A stretch of DNA of 64,000 nt. Source: an uncultured bacterium. Its GTDB lineage: Bacteria > Pseudomonadota > Alphaproteobacteria > CAJXXZ01 > 1604HC. The notes under the pieces were generated by a model that was not told where the DNA came from, searched no databases, and was given only the letters and a program-made list of their open reading frames with translations. Where the stretch lies: assembly GCA_913063285.1 (NCBI GenBank), contig CAJXXZ010000002.1:62001-126000 (forward strand), read 5' to 3'. Numbering within the stretch: the stretch's first letter is position 1; the number at the start of each line of letters is the position of its first letter. The position numbers were made by a program, and so were the translations under genes. Of the stretch, positions 9,270-18,862 are shown piece after piece.

Positions 9270-9404
9270 ATGAAAAGAACTTATCAGCCTAGCCGATTGG
9301 TAAGAAAGAGAAGATGCGGATTTCGCGCTCGAATGTCTACACCAAGTGGACGTGATGTATTGTCACGTAGAAGAGCTAAAGGCAGATCACGTATATCAGA
9401 GTAA
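9270..9404 (+). CDS. rpmH: 50S ribosomal protein bL34
   Basis: 44-aa basic protein starting [20 protein letters not shown] and ending AKGRSRISE. This is the unmistakable bL34 pattern (MKRTYQPS...R..GFR.RM.T..GR.VL..RRAKGR). It is followed 9 bp later by the rlmB methyltransferase gene and not by rnpA, its near-universal neighbour, which lies at about 33 kb. Confidence 0.97.
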   Translation: MKRTYQPSRLVRKRRCGFRARMSTPSGRDVLSRRRAKGRSRISE

Positions 9405-9413
9405 AGATTATAT

Positions 9414-10118
9414 ATGGAACTAATATGGGGATCTCATTCAGTATTACAAGCTTTGAAAAATCCAAAAAGAAAAAATATTAAATTACTTTGTACTCAATCA
9501 CACTTTAAAAAATTTGAATTTATTATTAGAAAAAGCTTAGTAAAATATAGTATAGCTTCGAATCAAGAAATAAGTAAAATTTCTGGTGATAATACACATA
9601 AAGGAATGATTTTATACACCCAACAACTATCATATTGTAAAAGTCCTATATGTGATCATGTACTTCAAGAAAACATAAATAATATCATTGTAATGGATCA
9701 TATTCAGGATGTTCAAAATATAGGAGCAATTATTCGAACTATGGTAGCTCTTAAATTTAGAAGTTTATTAATTACAAAAGATGGTGTGCCAAATTTAGAT
9801 AAATCAATTGCAAAAAATGCATGTGGAGCAATAGAGTATCTACATGTTCAAAAAGTAACAAATTTATCTATGGCTCTAAAAGAATTGAAAAAACATGGAT
9901 ATTGGATTACTTCACTTTCCGGTGATTTTGAAAATAGTTATATAGCACAAGAAAAAAATGTTCTCGTTGTTGGAAGTGAAGGCTTTGGTATTCGCCCTCT
10001 AGTACAACAGCAATGTGATATGAATTTAAAAATAGAAACATCGAAAGAATTTAATGTTTTAAATGCTTCTGTAGCAGCTGCAATCGGAATGTATACAATA
10101 AATTCTTTAAATCGATGA
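9414..10118 (+). CDS. rlmB: SpoU/TrmH-family RNA 2'-O-methyltransferase (RlmB-like)
   Basis: SAM-dependent ribose methyltransferase of the SPOUT knot class, most like the 23S rRNA Gm2251 enzyme. An N-terminal substrate-binding domain begins LIWGSHSVLQALKNPKR. SPOUT motif 1 is IQDVQNIGAIIRTMVAL (family D-P-x-N-x-G-x-x-x-R). Motif 2 is VLVVGSEGFGIRPLV, and motif 3 is FNVLNASVAAAIGMY, where the usual SLNASVA reads VLNASVA. At 234 aa it is typical. It is co-transcribed with rpmH. The last ~90 bp of the gene are duplicated in decayed form about 386 bp downstream. Confidence 0.88.
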   Translation: MELIWGSHSVLQALKNPKRKNIKLLCTQSHFKKFEFIIRKSLVKYSIASNQEISKISGDNTHKGMILYTQQLSYCKSPICDHVLQENINNIIVMDHIQDVQNIGAIIRTMVALKFRSLLITKDGVPNLDKSIAKNACGAIEYLHVQKVTNLSMALKELKKHGYWITSLSGDFENSYIAQEKNVLVVGSEGFGIRPLVQQQCDMNLKIETSKEFNVLNASVAAAIGMYTINSLNR

Positions 10119-10411
10119 TTATGTTTATATAAAAATTTAAAAAATAAATTTACTCATAAAGCTAATTCGAGTTTACATAAGATTCCTTAAAAGAAGTTAA
10201 CCTAATTACTTTACTCACCAGATGAATTGAACTTTGATTCAGACTCTTCTAAAGAAGAAAATTGAAGCAAGACCAACCTCATTTTTATGCTCTCAAATTT
10301 TTCTTTTAATTCCACTCACTTTTTGTGAGTTGTTTTTCAAATATAATTTTACAGCTTCTTGTCCTTACCCAATTTTTTCTTCGTTATAGAAATATTATGA
10401 TTCAGATTTTC
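10026..10411. repeat. Tandem duplication, copy 1: rlmB 3' end plus decayed recA 3' end
   Basis: This unit spans the intact end of rlmB, the intergenic spacer, and at about 10205-10411 a frameshifted minus-strand copy of the last ~200 bp of recA. It aligns with 10412-10797 at an offset of 386-387 bp. For example, the string 'gatgaattgaactttgattc' occurs in both copies. Confidence 0.88.
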
Positions 10412-10797
10412 ACATAATAGAAAAATTTAAGAAATTTAATGCTGCAAACACTTCTATATCAGCTGTAAATTTGAAATGTATACAATAAATTCTTTAAATC
10501 GATGACTGTTTTTAGATAAAAATTTAGAAACAAATTTATTAATAAGGCTAATTAGATTTTGTATGATATTCTTTAAAGAAAGTCAACCTAATTGCTTTAC
10601 TCATTAGATGAATTGAACTTTGATTCAGACTCTTCTAAAGAAGAGAGTGGACCAAGACCAACCTCATTTTTATGCTCTCGAATTTTTCTTTCAATCTCAC
10701 TTGCTTTTTGTGAGTTATTTTTCAAGTATAATTGTACAGCTTCTTGTCCTTGCCCAATTTTTTCTCCGTTATAGGAATACCATGATCCAGATTTTTC
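10412..10797. repeat. Tandem duplication, copy 2: decayed rlmB 3' end plus functional recA 3' end
   Basis: The mirror outcome of copy 1. The rlmB tail at about 10416-10504 has lost coding capacity, while the recA 3' end (from 10597) is the functional one. Each gene kept the copy attached to its own body and the orphan halves are drifting. The two units account for the whole rlmB-recA gap. Confidence 0.88.
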
Positions 10798-11658
10798 TAA
10801 AATATTAAGCTGTGTTCCTAATGTTATCAACTCACTCATACGACAAATTCCTTTTCCATATAAAATATGAAACTCCACGCTTTTAAATGGAGGAGCAACT
10901 TTGTTTTTCACAACTTTAACTTTAGTGACACTTCCATATGCTTCATCATTTTTCTTTAATCTTGTTCCGGAACGAATGTCTAATCTAATTGATGAGTAAA
11001 ATTTTAGCGCATTACCTCCTGTTGTAGTTTCTGGATTACCAAATATAACTCCAATTTTTTGACGAATCTGATTGATAAAAATTACAACACATCCTGATTG
11101 TGAAATTATTGGAGTTAGCATTCTAAGAGCTTGACTCATAAGGCGAGCCTGTAGCCCCATATGAGAATCTCCAATATCTCCTTCAATTTCAGCTTTAGGA
11201 ACCAAAGCAGCAACACTATCAACAACCAAAAGCTTAACAGCATGAGAACTTACAAGATGTTCCGTTATTTTTAATGCTTCTTCTCCGTTATTTGGCTGTG
11301 ACATGATAAATTTATCTTTATCTAATTTTACTCCAACTGATTGAGCGTATACAGGATCAAAAGCATGTTCTGTATCTACAAATGCGCATATTCCTCCTTC
11401 TTTTTGAGCTTCTGCTATTGCATGTAAAGATAAAGTTGTTTTTCCTGAACTTTCAGGTCCATATATTTCTACAATTCTACCTACTGGATATCCTCCTATG
11501 CCTAAAGCTAGATCCAATGATAGTGATCCAGTTGATACTGCTTCAATCTCAGCATCTTGATGATCTTGAAATGACATAATTGAGCCTTTTCCAAATTGTT
11601 TTTCAATATGACGAATTGCTGCTTCTAATGCTCCCTGACTTTCATTATTTTTTTGCAT
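10597..11658 (-). CDS. recA: RecA recombinase
   Basis: ATP-dependent strand-exchange protein for homologous recombination and SOS induction. The Walker A is [20 protein letters not shown] near residue 66, Walker B is [20 protein letters not shown], and the DNA-binding L2 region follows [20 protein letters not shown]. At 353 aa it is full length with a normal acidic tail. AAAGGAT lies 4-8 nt before the ATG, so this mRNA has a Shine-Dalgarno, unlike several neighbours. Its last ~200 bp were duplicated in tandem. Transcribed divergently from rseP. Confidence 0.97.
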   Translation of the reverse strand: MQKNNESQGALEAAIRHIEKQFGKGSIMSFQDHQDAEIEAVSTGSLSLDLALGIGGYPVGRIVEIYGPESSGKTTLSLHAIAEAQKEGGICAFVDTEHAFDPVYAQSVGVKLDKDKFIMSQPNNGEEALKITEHLVSSHAVKLLVVDSVAALVPKAEIEGDIGDSHMGLQARLMSQALRMLTPIISQSGCVVIFINQIRQKIGVIFGNPETTTGGNALKFYSSIRLDIRSGTRLKKNDEAYGSVTKVKVVKNKVAPPFKSVEFHILYGKGICRMSELITLGTQLNILEKSGSWYSYNGEKIGQGQEAVQLYLKNNSQKASEIERKIREHKNEVGLGPLSSLEESESKFNSSNE

Positions 11659-11759
11659 TGATATCCTTTTTTTAATTATACATTTATTTTTACTAAATAT
11701 AAAGAATTATATGTGAAATATTTTGTTTAATCTTTATTTAATATTAATTGTTTTTATGT

Positions 11760-11788
11760 TTGCTTTTTTATCATTGTTAGAATAACAT
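11760..11788 (+). promoter_or_regulatory. Putative promoter of rseP-bamA, leaderless spacing
   Basis: TTGCTT (11760-11765), 17-nt spacer, TAACAT (11783-11788), then 7 nt to a GTG start codon with no Shine-Dalgarno. Moderate hexamer quality; supported mainly by matching the arrangement at other operon heads here. Confidence 0.35.
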
Positions 11789-11795
11789 ATATATA

Positions 11796-12911
11796 GTGCT
11801 AAATCAATTTTATCAAAAACTTACCTTTTTAGGTCTTAGCAAACTTATTACCTCATATTTACTACTTAATATTGTAATATTCGTTCATGAGTTTGGACAT
11901 TATGTAGTATCTAAAATATATGAATTTGAAGTGGAAGAATTTTCAATGGGAATGGGACCTTTACTATATCAATGGCAATTAAATGATCTAAAAGTTAGCT
12001 TAAGAATACCATTTGGAGCCTATGTAAAAATGTCTGAAAAACCACAAGATAGTGAAGAAACAAGTGATGGTTACATAAAGAGTTGCATAAACTATATCTC
12101 AAACCTTACCACAGATAAAGAATGTAATCAAAAACGATATATGGAAGATGCTAGTACAGCAGAAACAATATTTATTTATTTTGCTGGACCTGCATTTAAC
12201 TTCTTATTTTCAATTATTTGCTTTTCATTTATATTTACAATATATGGTAAAATTGATTCAAAAATAATAGTTAAAGAAAATTATAAAGAATTTCTTCAAG
12301 GAGATGTAATATCCAGAGTTAATGGATCTAATGTAAAAAATATAGCAATGCTGAAGATGTATTGGCAAAATGATAAAAATAATATAGTAGAAGTTCATCG
12401 TGCTTCAGATAGTTTGCTTTACTATGTAGATAATCTTGATATTACACGATGTGAAAATAAACGTATAGAAAATACAGGTCAATCAATATCTAATATGAAA
12501 CAATTTTCTATATTAGAATTTCTAGAAATTATTGAAGAAGGTGTTCTAGAAGCGATATTACATGTTTGGAATATGATAGAAATGCAATTCTCAAATCTAT
12601 TATATATGATAAAAACTGCTAACATAAATAATATGAAAAGTATTATCGGTATTTTAAAAAATTCTGATACAAATAGTGTATTCAGTTCACTAAATTTTAT
12701 GTCAAGTATTTCAGTCGCTCTTGGAGCAATGAATTTAATTCCGATAATTCCTCTAGACGGAGGAGGAATAAAAATGGCCTGTATCAAACATCTGTTTGGT
12801 AATGTAATTCATGATCTTCTAATGCATTATTATGCAAATGCTTCTTTGGTATTTATACTTTGCTTATCAGGTATTATAGTGGTAAGAGATTTGTGGGGAT
12901 TGATACAATGA
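11796..12911 (+). CDS. rseP: RseP-type site-2 metalloprotease (M50 family)
   Basis: Intramembrane zinc protease that cleaves anti-sigma factors or remnant signal peptides in the inner membrane. The zinc motif HEFGH lies in the first transmembrane helix (about residues 31-35), and the third ligand motif is near the C-terminus as LIPIIPLDGGG. A PDZ-like segment lies between (about 155-210, ...LQGDVISRVNGSNVKN). At 371 aa it is slightly shorter than the two-PDZ E. coli protein, which suits a single PDZ domain. Start: GTG at 11796; no in-frame ATG occurs before the active site. The stop overlaps bamA (ATGA), the usual alphaproteobacterial rseP-bamA coupling. Confidence 0.9.
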   Translation: MLNQFYQKLTFLGLSKLITSYLLLNIVIFVHEFGHYVVSKIYEFEVEEFSMGMGPLLYQWQLNDLKVSLRIPFGAYVKMSEKPQDSEETSDGYIKSCINYISNLTTDKECNQKRYMEDASTAETIFIYFAGPAFNFLFSIICFSFIFTIYGKIDSKIIVKENYKEFLQGDVISRVNGSNVKNIAMLKMYWQNDKNNIVEVHRASDSLLYYVDNLDITRCENKRIENTGQSISNMKQFSILEFLEIIEEGVLEAILHVWNMIEMQFSNLLYMIKTANINNMKSIIGILKNSDTNSVFSSLNFMSSISVALGAMNLIPIIPLDGGGIKMACIKHLFGNVIHDLLMHYYANASLVFILCLSGIIVVRDLWGLIQ

Positions 12912-15613
12912 ATATAATTAATTTAATAAAGTCATTTATAATAACATTTTGTGTTTTATGCTCAGCAAAAAAAGAAAACACTAATGATTCAAGTATAAAA
13001 AATAAAACCTTACAAGTGCTATCTATCGAACAATTTAGAAAAAAATATCATATCACAGGAAATATTCGAATAGATGAAAGAAGAATTTATGACCTAGTAA
13101 ATAGTGCACTTCTAGCATCAAAAGATATAAAACTTACTTTGTTACAAAGTGGTTGGTTTTCTGATGTGAATATTACAACAAAAAATAAATCCAAAATAGT
13201 TATCACAGTGACTGAATATCCTGTAGTTGGTCGCTTATATATTGAAGGAGAATATGTAATTGGAGAAGACGAACTTCGTGTAATCACAGGACTATATGAA
13301 AGATCATTTGTATCATGGCAATTCTTATATGAATCTGTAGCTAGATTAGAACAATATTATAGAATGATTTATGCTCACGCAAATGTATCTGTTTCAGTAA
13401 AATACTTTTTAACAAATCAAAAACGTCTTGATTTAGCCTTTAAAGTTAATGTAAATCGAAAATCATCTAGATATTCAATAAGATTTTTTGGAAATAAGGA
13501 AATTCTAGACTATCAATTAGAGCAAAATTTTGTACAAAAACCATTTTCTGTATTATTTGTTTTAAACTTTGCTACTTTAAATGTTGATGCTTTAGAGCAA
13601 AGTAAATTTTCAATGGAACAATATGCTAACAATCTTGGATATCTAGATTTTACAGTAAAATCTATTGCAGTTGATCAATCAGCAAACGGAAATATTGTAA
13701 ATGTAGTCGTAAATGAAGGAGTTAGATATAAAATCAATAAAATTGAAAAATTTATTGATCATCCAAAAGTGGATAGAGATAAAATTATAGAGCTAATTAC
13801 GATAAAAACTGGTGATTTTTATTCTAAAGAAGTGTTAGATGATATAAAATATAATGTCAATAATTGGCTAAAAGATAAAAAACTATACTTTGTAAGAATG
13901 AACTTTACTACAGAAAAATTAGCTGACGGCAAAATGAATATTCGATTTCAAATTCATGAAGATGATATAATAAAGCGAATTAGAAATATTCATATAAAAG
14001 GAAATTCTCGAACTTATGATAATGTTATATTGGGAAGACTTGGTATTGCTCCAGGAGATGCTTGTACAGAAAAGGTACTAAATGATGCGAGAATCAGATT
14101 AATACATACAGGTTTATTTAATAATGTTGAAGTAACTGAAAATACCATCACAAATTACACTTCAGATATAGATGTTAAAGTTGAGGAATGTGGAGCTGGA
14201 GTAATTGGATTTAAAGTAGAAAGTGGAGGATCTCTTGATTCAACATGTTTAACATTTAACTATCAAGATCCAAACTTATTTGGTAATGGTATTTCATCTG
14301 ATATAAGAGCAAGCATATACTATAACTCAACTTTATTTACTCTTAACGCTCAAAGTCAGTATATTTACGGATTGCCAATAATTGTTTTTGGTAATTTATC
14401 ATACTCAAGCTCTGTATTAGGAGGAATATTATTTTCAGATTACAGTAATTCCTTTTTTAGAGATTTAATGTATCGAGATTATGTTGATTTTAAAAAAGCT
14501 GTAAATGATATGGGAAATAGTCATGCATTAATTAAAGAGGAACCTAACGAGAATGATACAAAAAAGGATATATTACAAAATATCCAATACTCTGAACATG
14601 ATAGTAGAACTAGTATTAAATGCTTTGAAAATCGAACAGGTGGATCTATTGGAATGAGATTTTTTCATGGAGAACACACAATTAGTTTAAAAGCAGGAGC
14701 TTATAAGAGATCATTTCAAATTATAAATCAACCTGTAATCAAATCAGAAGAGAAATTAAATGAAGATATGAAAAAGCAACTTGAGAAGATAGAAGCAAAT
14801 AATAATGATGATAACAATAGTATGAACTTAACTTTTAGCACAATGAATAAGTCTGAAAACAATGACTCTGAAGGACATGTGAGGGGTAATGCAATTATAA
14901 TGACAAAAGGCGTTGGAATTAGCAGATTCTTTACTGATCAATATCTACCTAAATATAAATATGAGTTATCTCCATCCATTTCTTATAGATACAATAAACC
15001 ATTAAAATATGGAGGTGCAAACTTTGGAGGTGAAGCTGATTGGACATTTGGAACAACAAATGTATTAAAGTTAAAAGCAGATATGTCTTTATCCTTATCA
15101 CTAAATAGAAATTGGGGTACAAAATTCTCAGCTAGATGTGGTCGATTATTTGCTGGAAAAGAAAACAGAAGCTGGTTAGATAATTTTGTATCAGGAGAAG
15201 TCGGTGTATGTGGATTTGAATCATTTGGTCCTATTGATTTGTGGAGGTTTAACTACCTAGGAGGTCAAAAATTTTATGCTTGTAATTTTGAATTCACTAG
15301 AAGTGTTAATTTGATATCTTATGTTCCAATGCAACTTTATATAAAGGCTGGAATGGGTTCTTTATGGGATTGCGGAATTAATCCTGAAAAAATGAATCTT
15401 TATGTATCAGTGAATAGAGGATGGTCTAAAGATAAAAAATTACCTCTTGACATTGCATCTAATGATATGCAAATTGTGAGCTCTGCTGGTCTAGGACTAA
15501 AATGCAAAGTAGCTAACTATGTTGGATATATTGGATTTAGCAAACCAATTTATGGAATGACTCCAGTTACATTAGCATATAAATTTGAATTTGGAGTAGG
15601 TACTTCTATTTAA
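12908..15613 (+). CDS. bamA: BamA, outer membrane protein assembly factor
   Basis: Core of the BAM complex: an N-terminal signal peptide (MNIINLIKSFIITFCVLCSA), POTRA repeats (about residues 35-410, including YKINKIEKFIDHPKVDRDKI and IRNIHIKGNSRTYDNVILGR), then a 16-strand beta-barrel. An in-frame codon exists at 12860, but the ATG at 12908 overlaps the rseP stop as ATGA and begins a proper signal peptide, so I chose it (901 aa). The barrel has a long Asn/Asp/Lys-rich loop at about 620-660. The conserved L6 'VRGF' motif reads VCGF here (Cys768). The C-terminus is FEFGVGTSI and does not end in Phe. Confidence 0.92.
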   Translation: MNIINLIKSFIITFCVLCSAKKENTNDSSIKNKTLQVLSIEQFRKKYHITGNIRIDERRIYDLVNSALLASKDIKLTLLQSGWFSDVNITTKNKSKIVITVTEYPVVGRLYIEGEYVIGEDELRVITGLYERSFVSWQFLYESVARLEQYYRMIYAHANVSVSVKYFLTNQKRLDLAFKVNVNRKSSRYSIRFFGNKEILDYQLEQNFVQKPFSVLFVLNFATLNVDALEQSKFSMEQYANNLGYLDFTVKSIAVDQSANGNIVNVVVNEGVRYKINKIEKFIDHPKVDRDKIIELITIKTGDFYSKEVLDDIKYNVNNWLKDKKLYFVRMNFTTEKLADGKMNIRFQIHEDDIIKRIRNIHIKGNSRTYDNVILGRLGIAPGDACTEKVLNDARIRLIHTGLFNNVEVTENTITNYTSDIDVKVEECGAGVIGFKVESGGSLDSTCLTFNYQDPNLFGNGISSDIRASIYYNSTLFTLNAQSQYIYGLPIIVFGNLSYSSSVLGGILFSDYSNSFFRDLMYRDYVDFKKAVNDMGNSHALIKEEPNENDTKKDILQNIQYSEHDSRTSIKCFENRTGGSIGMRFFHGEHTISLKAGAYKRSFQIINQPVIKSEEKLNEDMKKQLEKIEANNNDDNNSMNLTFSTMNKSENNDSEGHVRGNAIIMTKGVGISRFFTDQYLPKYKYELSPSISYRYNKPLKYGGANFGGEADWTFGTTNVLKLKADMSLSLSLNRNWGTKFSARCGRLFAGKENRSWLDNFVSGEVGVCGFESFGPIDLWRFNYLGGQKFYACNFEFTRSVNLISYVPMQLYIKAGMGSLWDCGINPEKMNLYVSVNRGWSKDKKLPLDIASNDMQIVSSAGLGLKCKVANYVGYIGFSKPIYGMTPVTLAYKFEFGVGTSI

Positions 15614-16493
15614 AAATCATGTTGATTAAATAGCAATTTTGTGATCTGATTTGAAAAATTAAGAATTCAGTACAAATTTAGAATAATAAATATTCATTAC
15701 TTAGTCTCAGCTATTATTTCAATAATATTCTAAATATTAAAATAATGTATTTAATTTATTTCTGAAATAAGCACAATATTAAAATATGAAAATTATTCTT
15801 GATATGATCTGCCAAATGGCACTGAAGTGTTATATCTAGTAAAAGTAGAATCTCTGGTTAATTAATCTGATTTTAGCTCATCATCGTTTAAAAGTACTGC
15901 AAATAAAATATTAGATGATAAATTACTATTGAATTTATAGACATTCTTACATAGAAAGTTGGTGAATTTGATTTAGTTGTTGCTATAGAGCATATAATTA
16001 TATATTAAATGAAAGAAAATTTTAAATTCACGCTAAAAATATATATATACTAATCATAAACTACAGAGAAATATGTGTATTTTTACATATTAAATCTAGA
16101 TACGATGAAAGATAAAATTATTACATCAAATAAGAAAAAATAAATGATAAATGTATAATGTATGATGAAGTTGTAATTTACAATGATGAAAATGCTTTGA
16201 TGAATATAAAAAGTAAATTTCTTACTTTTAACAATAGTTTTCAAATTTATAAAGTAGGAAATTATAAGAAAATTAAAAATAAATATTCTTTATAGATATA
16301 CACTATGTATTAATTTTAAAATATTCTTTAGCAAAATGACTTTGAAATCATTACTTGATCTTTAATTAATGATTACATTTGAAAAAGATAATTCTGAACA
16401 TAAAATCATAAAAGTTGCTAAAAGCAAAAAATACAAAAAGAGAACCTTGTATAAAAAATATAATGTGAAATTCGATGACATAGTAAATATATA

Positions 16494-16730
16494 TTTTTAA
16501 ACTTGATAAGTTGTTATCACAATAAAATTTTACTGTTTCAAGAAAAATCAGATATGCGCATTCATGACTACTGTATAGAAAAAACTGTGTAGTAAATTAT
16601 AAGATGAAATTCTTAAAGAGGCGCAAAGGTAGTTTCTAGTATATTTATAAAAAAATGTGTGAAAAATTATAAATTTGTAGAAGTTGACGATGTCTTTGAT
16701 TCAAATTTATGATATAAATTTGATTAAATA
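16494..16730 (+). pseudogene. Decayed copy 1 of a 237-bp tandem duplication
   Basis: Aligns over its whole length with 16731-16967. The ATG at 16554 (MRIHDYCIEKTV) runs into an in-frame stop after 12 codons, where copy 2 is open for 57 codons. Shared blocks include 'gtagtttctagtatatttat' and 'atgtctttgattcaaattta'. Confidence 0.7.
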
Positions 16731-16791
16731 TTTTTAAACTTAATAAGTTATTACATAATAAGATTTTTTACTATTTCAAGAAAAATCAGAT

Positions 16792-16965
16792 ATGCAAATA
16801 CATGACTACGTTATAGAAAAACTTGATAGTAGATTACAAGATGAAATTCTTGAAGAATTGCAAAAGGTAGTTTCTAGTATATTTATAAAAAAATGCGTGA
16901 AAAATTATAAATTTATAGAAGTTGATTATGTCTTTGATTCAAATTTACGATATAAAATTGATTAA
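16792..16965 (+). CDS. 57-aa open frame in copy 2 of the tandem duplication, unknown function
   Basis: Short protein starting MQIHDYVIEKLDSRLQDEIL and ending VFDSNLRYKID. It is acidic/helical with no signal peptide or transmembrane segment. I do not recognise it. Copy 1, 237 bp upstream, carries a nonsense mutation, so this is either the surviving short gene or a fragment of a larger gene that has not yet been hit. No Shine-Dalgarno precedes it (AAAAATCAGAT). Low confidence that it is expressed. Confidence 0.3.
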   Translation: MQIHDYVIEKLDSRLQDEILEELQKVVSSIFIKKCVKNYKFIEVDYVFDSNLRYKID

Positions 16966-17187
16966 TATTCAAAAAATTTCTGATCAAAAAAGGCTAAAAA
17001 AAGGTAAATTTGATAAAAAGACTTTTTATCTCTTTTTTAAAATAGAAAAAGATAGCTAAAATCTTTATATTATAAGTGTATATCAAATTATTGCTTCGAC
17101 CTTAAATACAAACTATAAATATTAAGTCTATTCAATATAAAATCATTTATAATAACTAATGGAAATAATATTCAATCAATATCTCAA

Positions 17188-18513
17188 TTACTTATTAATT
17201 AATTCTTTCTTAATTTTTTCAATTTCATACATTAAATTCATATCAGTTTCAATCTTTTGCTCTAATTTTCTTAGTGAATATAAAACAGTAGTATGATCTC
17301 TACCACCAAACTCACGAGCAATAACAGGTAATGAGCTGTCAGTCAAACTACGAGCTAAAAACATGGCAATTTGCCGAGCTTTAACAAGCTCACTATTTCT
17401 CTTTGAGGAACAAAGAGCTTGAATATCAATCTCATATCGTTTTGCTACAGCATGCATAATGACATCTATTGTTAATGTTGTATGTGTAGATTTTAAAACA
17501 TCCGACAATATATTTTTTACATGTTCTAAAGTTAGATCTTCTTTATAAAAGTCAGCATAAGCAAGTACTCTCATCAATGCACCTTCAAGCTCTCTTACAT
17601 TATTTGTAATATTTTCGGCAAGATATGATAAAATTGAGGAGTCAATTTTCAATCCTTGACGATTACTTTTGGATTCTAAAATTCCTAATCGTAGCTCATA
17701 TGTTGCTGGATGAATATTTACTACTAAACCTCCTCCTAATCTTGATTTTAATCTATCTTCAATTCTAGATAATGCTGCTGGTGCTTTATCTGCAGAAATT
17801 ACTAATTGTTTTTTCTGTGAAATCAATGAGACAAATGTATGAAAAAATTCTTCTTGAGTTGAATCTTTACCAGACATAAATTGAAAATCATCAATCATTA
17901 AAACATCAACTGCACGAAAATCGTTTTTAAATGAAATTGTATCACGATTCTTTAGAGCTTGTATAAAGTAAAGCATGAACTGTTCTGCAGAAACATAACA
18001 TACTGATCGATTTTTTCGTTTAGCTTCCCATCCAATAGAATTCATCAAATGAGTTTTTCCTAAACCAACATCTCCATAGAAAAATAAAGGATTAAACATT
18101 CCAGGCTCATCAGCAACTCTTTTTGCTGCAGTAAACGCTATCTCATTTGCTTTACCAACCACAAATGAATCAAAAGTCATACTTTCATCTAATGGAAGTG
18201 ACAACTCATTTAGTGGAACCATAGAAGGCGAAGTTGTAAAAACTGCTAATTCTTGAATATTAACTTCATGTAAGTTAATAGATGCAGCAATTCGATTTAA
18301 AACTTCAAGATAATGAGTTTCAATCCAATCTTTTAAAAATTTTGATGGAACTTGTAAATTTAGTACTCCATTTTCAATATGTAGCTTTGAGGTACTAAAC
18401 CAATCACGTATAACGGACTCACCTAATATAGCAGACATTTTAGACCAAATAGTATTTTCTGAGATATTAGAAATAGTTTCAGGTTCAGGCTCAATGGTAT
18501 AGGCAACATCCAT
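17188..18513 (-). CDS. dnaA: Chromosomal replication initiator DnaA
   Basis: Binds DnaA boxes and melts the origin. Domain I is N-terminal (TIWSKMSAILGESVIRDWFS). The AAA+ domain has Walker A FFYGDVGLGKTHLMNS near residue 145 and Walker B VDVLMIDDFQFMSGK. The C-terminal helix-turn-helix carries the DnaA signature GGRDHTTVLYSLRKLE. At 441 aa the linker domain II is short, as in other reduced alphaproteobacteria. It lies 24 bp downstream of rpsT on the same strand, a common alphaproteobacterial pairing, so it is probably transcribed from the rpsT promoter. Confidence 0.97.
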   Translation of the reverse strand: MDVAYTIEPEPETISNISENTIWSKMSAILGESVIRDWFSTSKLHIENGVLNLQVPSKFLKDWIETHYLEVLNRIAASINLHEVNIQELAVFTTSPSMVPLNELSLPLDESMTFDSFVVGKANEIAFTAAKRVADEPGMFNPLFFYGDVGLGKTHLMNSIGWEAKRKNRSVCYVSAEQFMLYFIQALKNRDTISFKNDFRAVDVLMIDDFQFMSGKDSTQEEFFHTFVSLISQKKQLVISADKAPAALSRIEDRLKSRLGGGLVVNIHPATYELRLGILESKSNRQGLKIDSSILSYLAENITNNVRELEGALMRVLAYADFYKEDLTLEHVKNILSDVLKSTHTTLTIDVIMHAVAKRYEIDIQALCSSKRNSELVKARQIAMFLARSLTDSSLPVIAREFGGRDHTTVLYSLRKLEQKIETDMNLMYEIEKIKKELINK

Positions 18514-18537
18514 AAAAACTCCTCTTAGTTTATTATA

Positions 18538-18792
18538 TCATAATCCACTGATTCGAAATACCCTGGCCACTCTTCGACTTGCCGTATTATGATGAATAAT
18601 TCCCCATTTTGAACATTTTGAAATCCAACTTTGTGCTTCACGAGTAATTTCTTTTAGATTTTCGCTATTTTCTTCTTTAGCTTTAATTACTTTCTTAATT
18701 AACGTACGCATTTTGTTCTTTTTTGCATGATTTATTTTACGCATCTTTTCATCTCTACGTAGTCGCTTTGCTGCAGAAGCGTGATTGGTCAT
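18538..18792 (-). CDS. rpsT: 30S ribosomal protein bS20
   Basis: 84-aa basic helical protein starting MTNHASAAKRLRRDEKMRKI and containing KKVIKAKEENSENLKEI and NTASRRVARV, the bS20 pattern (A.KR.RQ...R..N...KS..RT..KK). Preceded by GAGG 7 nt before the ATG. First gene of a probable rpsT-dnaA operon. Confidence 0.94.
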   Translation of the reverse strand: MTNHASAAKRLRRDEKMRKINHAKKNKMRTLIKKVIKAKEENSENLKEITREAQSWISKCSKWGIIHHNTASRRVARVFRISGL

Positions 18793-18811
18793 ATTTACCT
18801 CACTTTGAGTA

Positions 18812-18840
18812 ATTGTATGTTAAACTTATTTGTAAATCAA
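18812..18840 (-). promoter_or_regulatory. Promoter of rpsT-dnaA
   Basis: On the minus strand, TTGATT (18840-18835), 17-nt spacer, TACAAT (18817-18812). The -10 ends about 19 nt before the rpsT ATG, leaving a short leader that holds the GAGG ribosome binding site. This is a conventional leadered promoter. Confidence 0.55.
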
Positions 18841-18862
18841 TGATACAGTTAGTAAATTTAAT

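Larger units (their letters stand above)
15614..17187. other. Gene graveyard between bamA and dnaA
   Basis: 1.57 kb with no convincing full-length gene. It contains scattered short frames that look like relics, for example 16158-16295 (45 aa starting MYDEVVIYNDENALMNIK) and 16369-16500 (43 aa starting MITFEKDNSEHKIIKVAK), and a 237-bp tandem duplication at about 16494-16967. I saw no cluster of DnaA boxes, so I do not call an origin. Confidence 0.6.

Noticed and set aside
10592-10808. Plus-strand open frames at the recA 3' end
   Set aside because: They are antisense to functional recA codons and occur partly because of the duplicated DNA.
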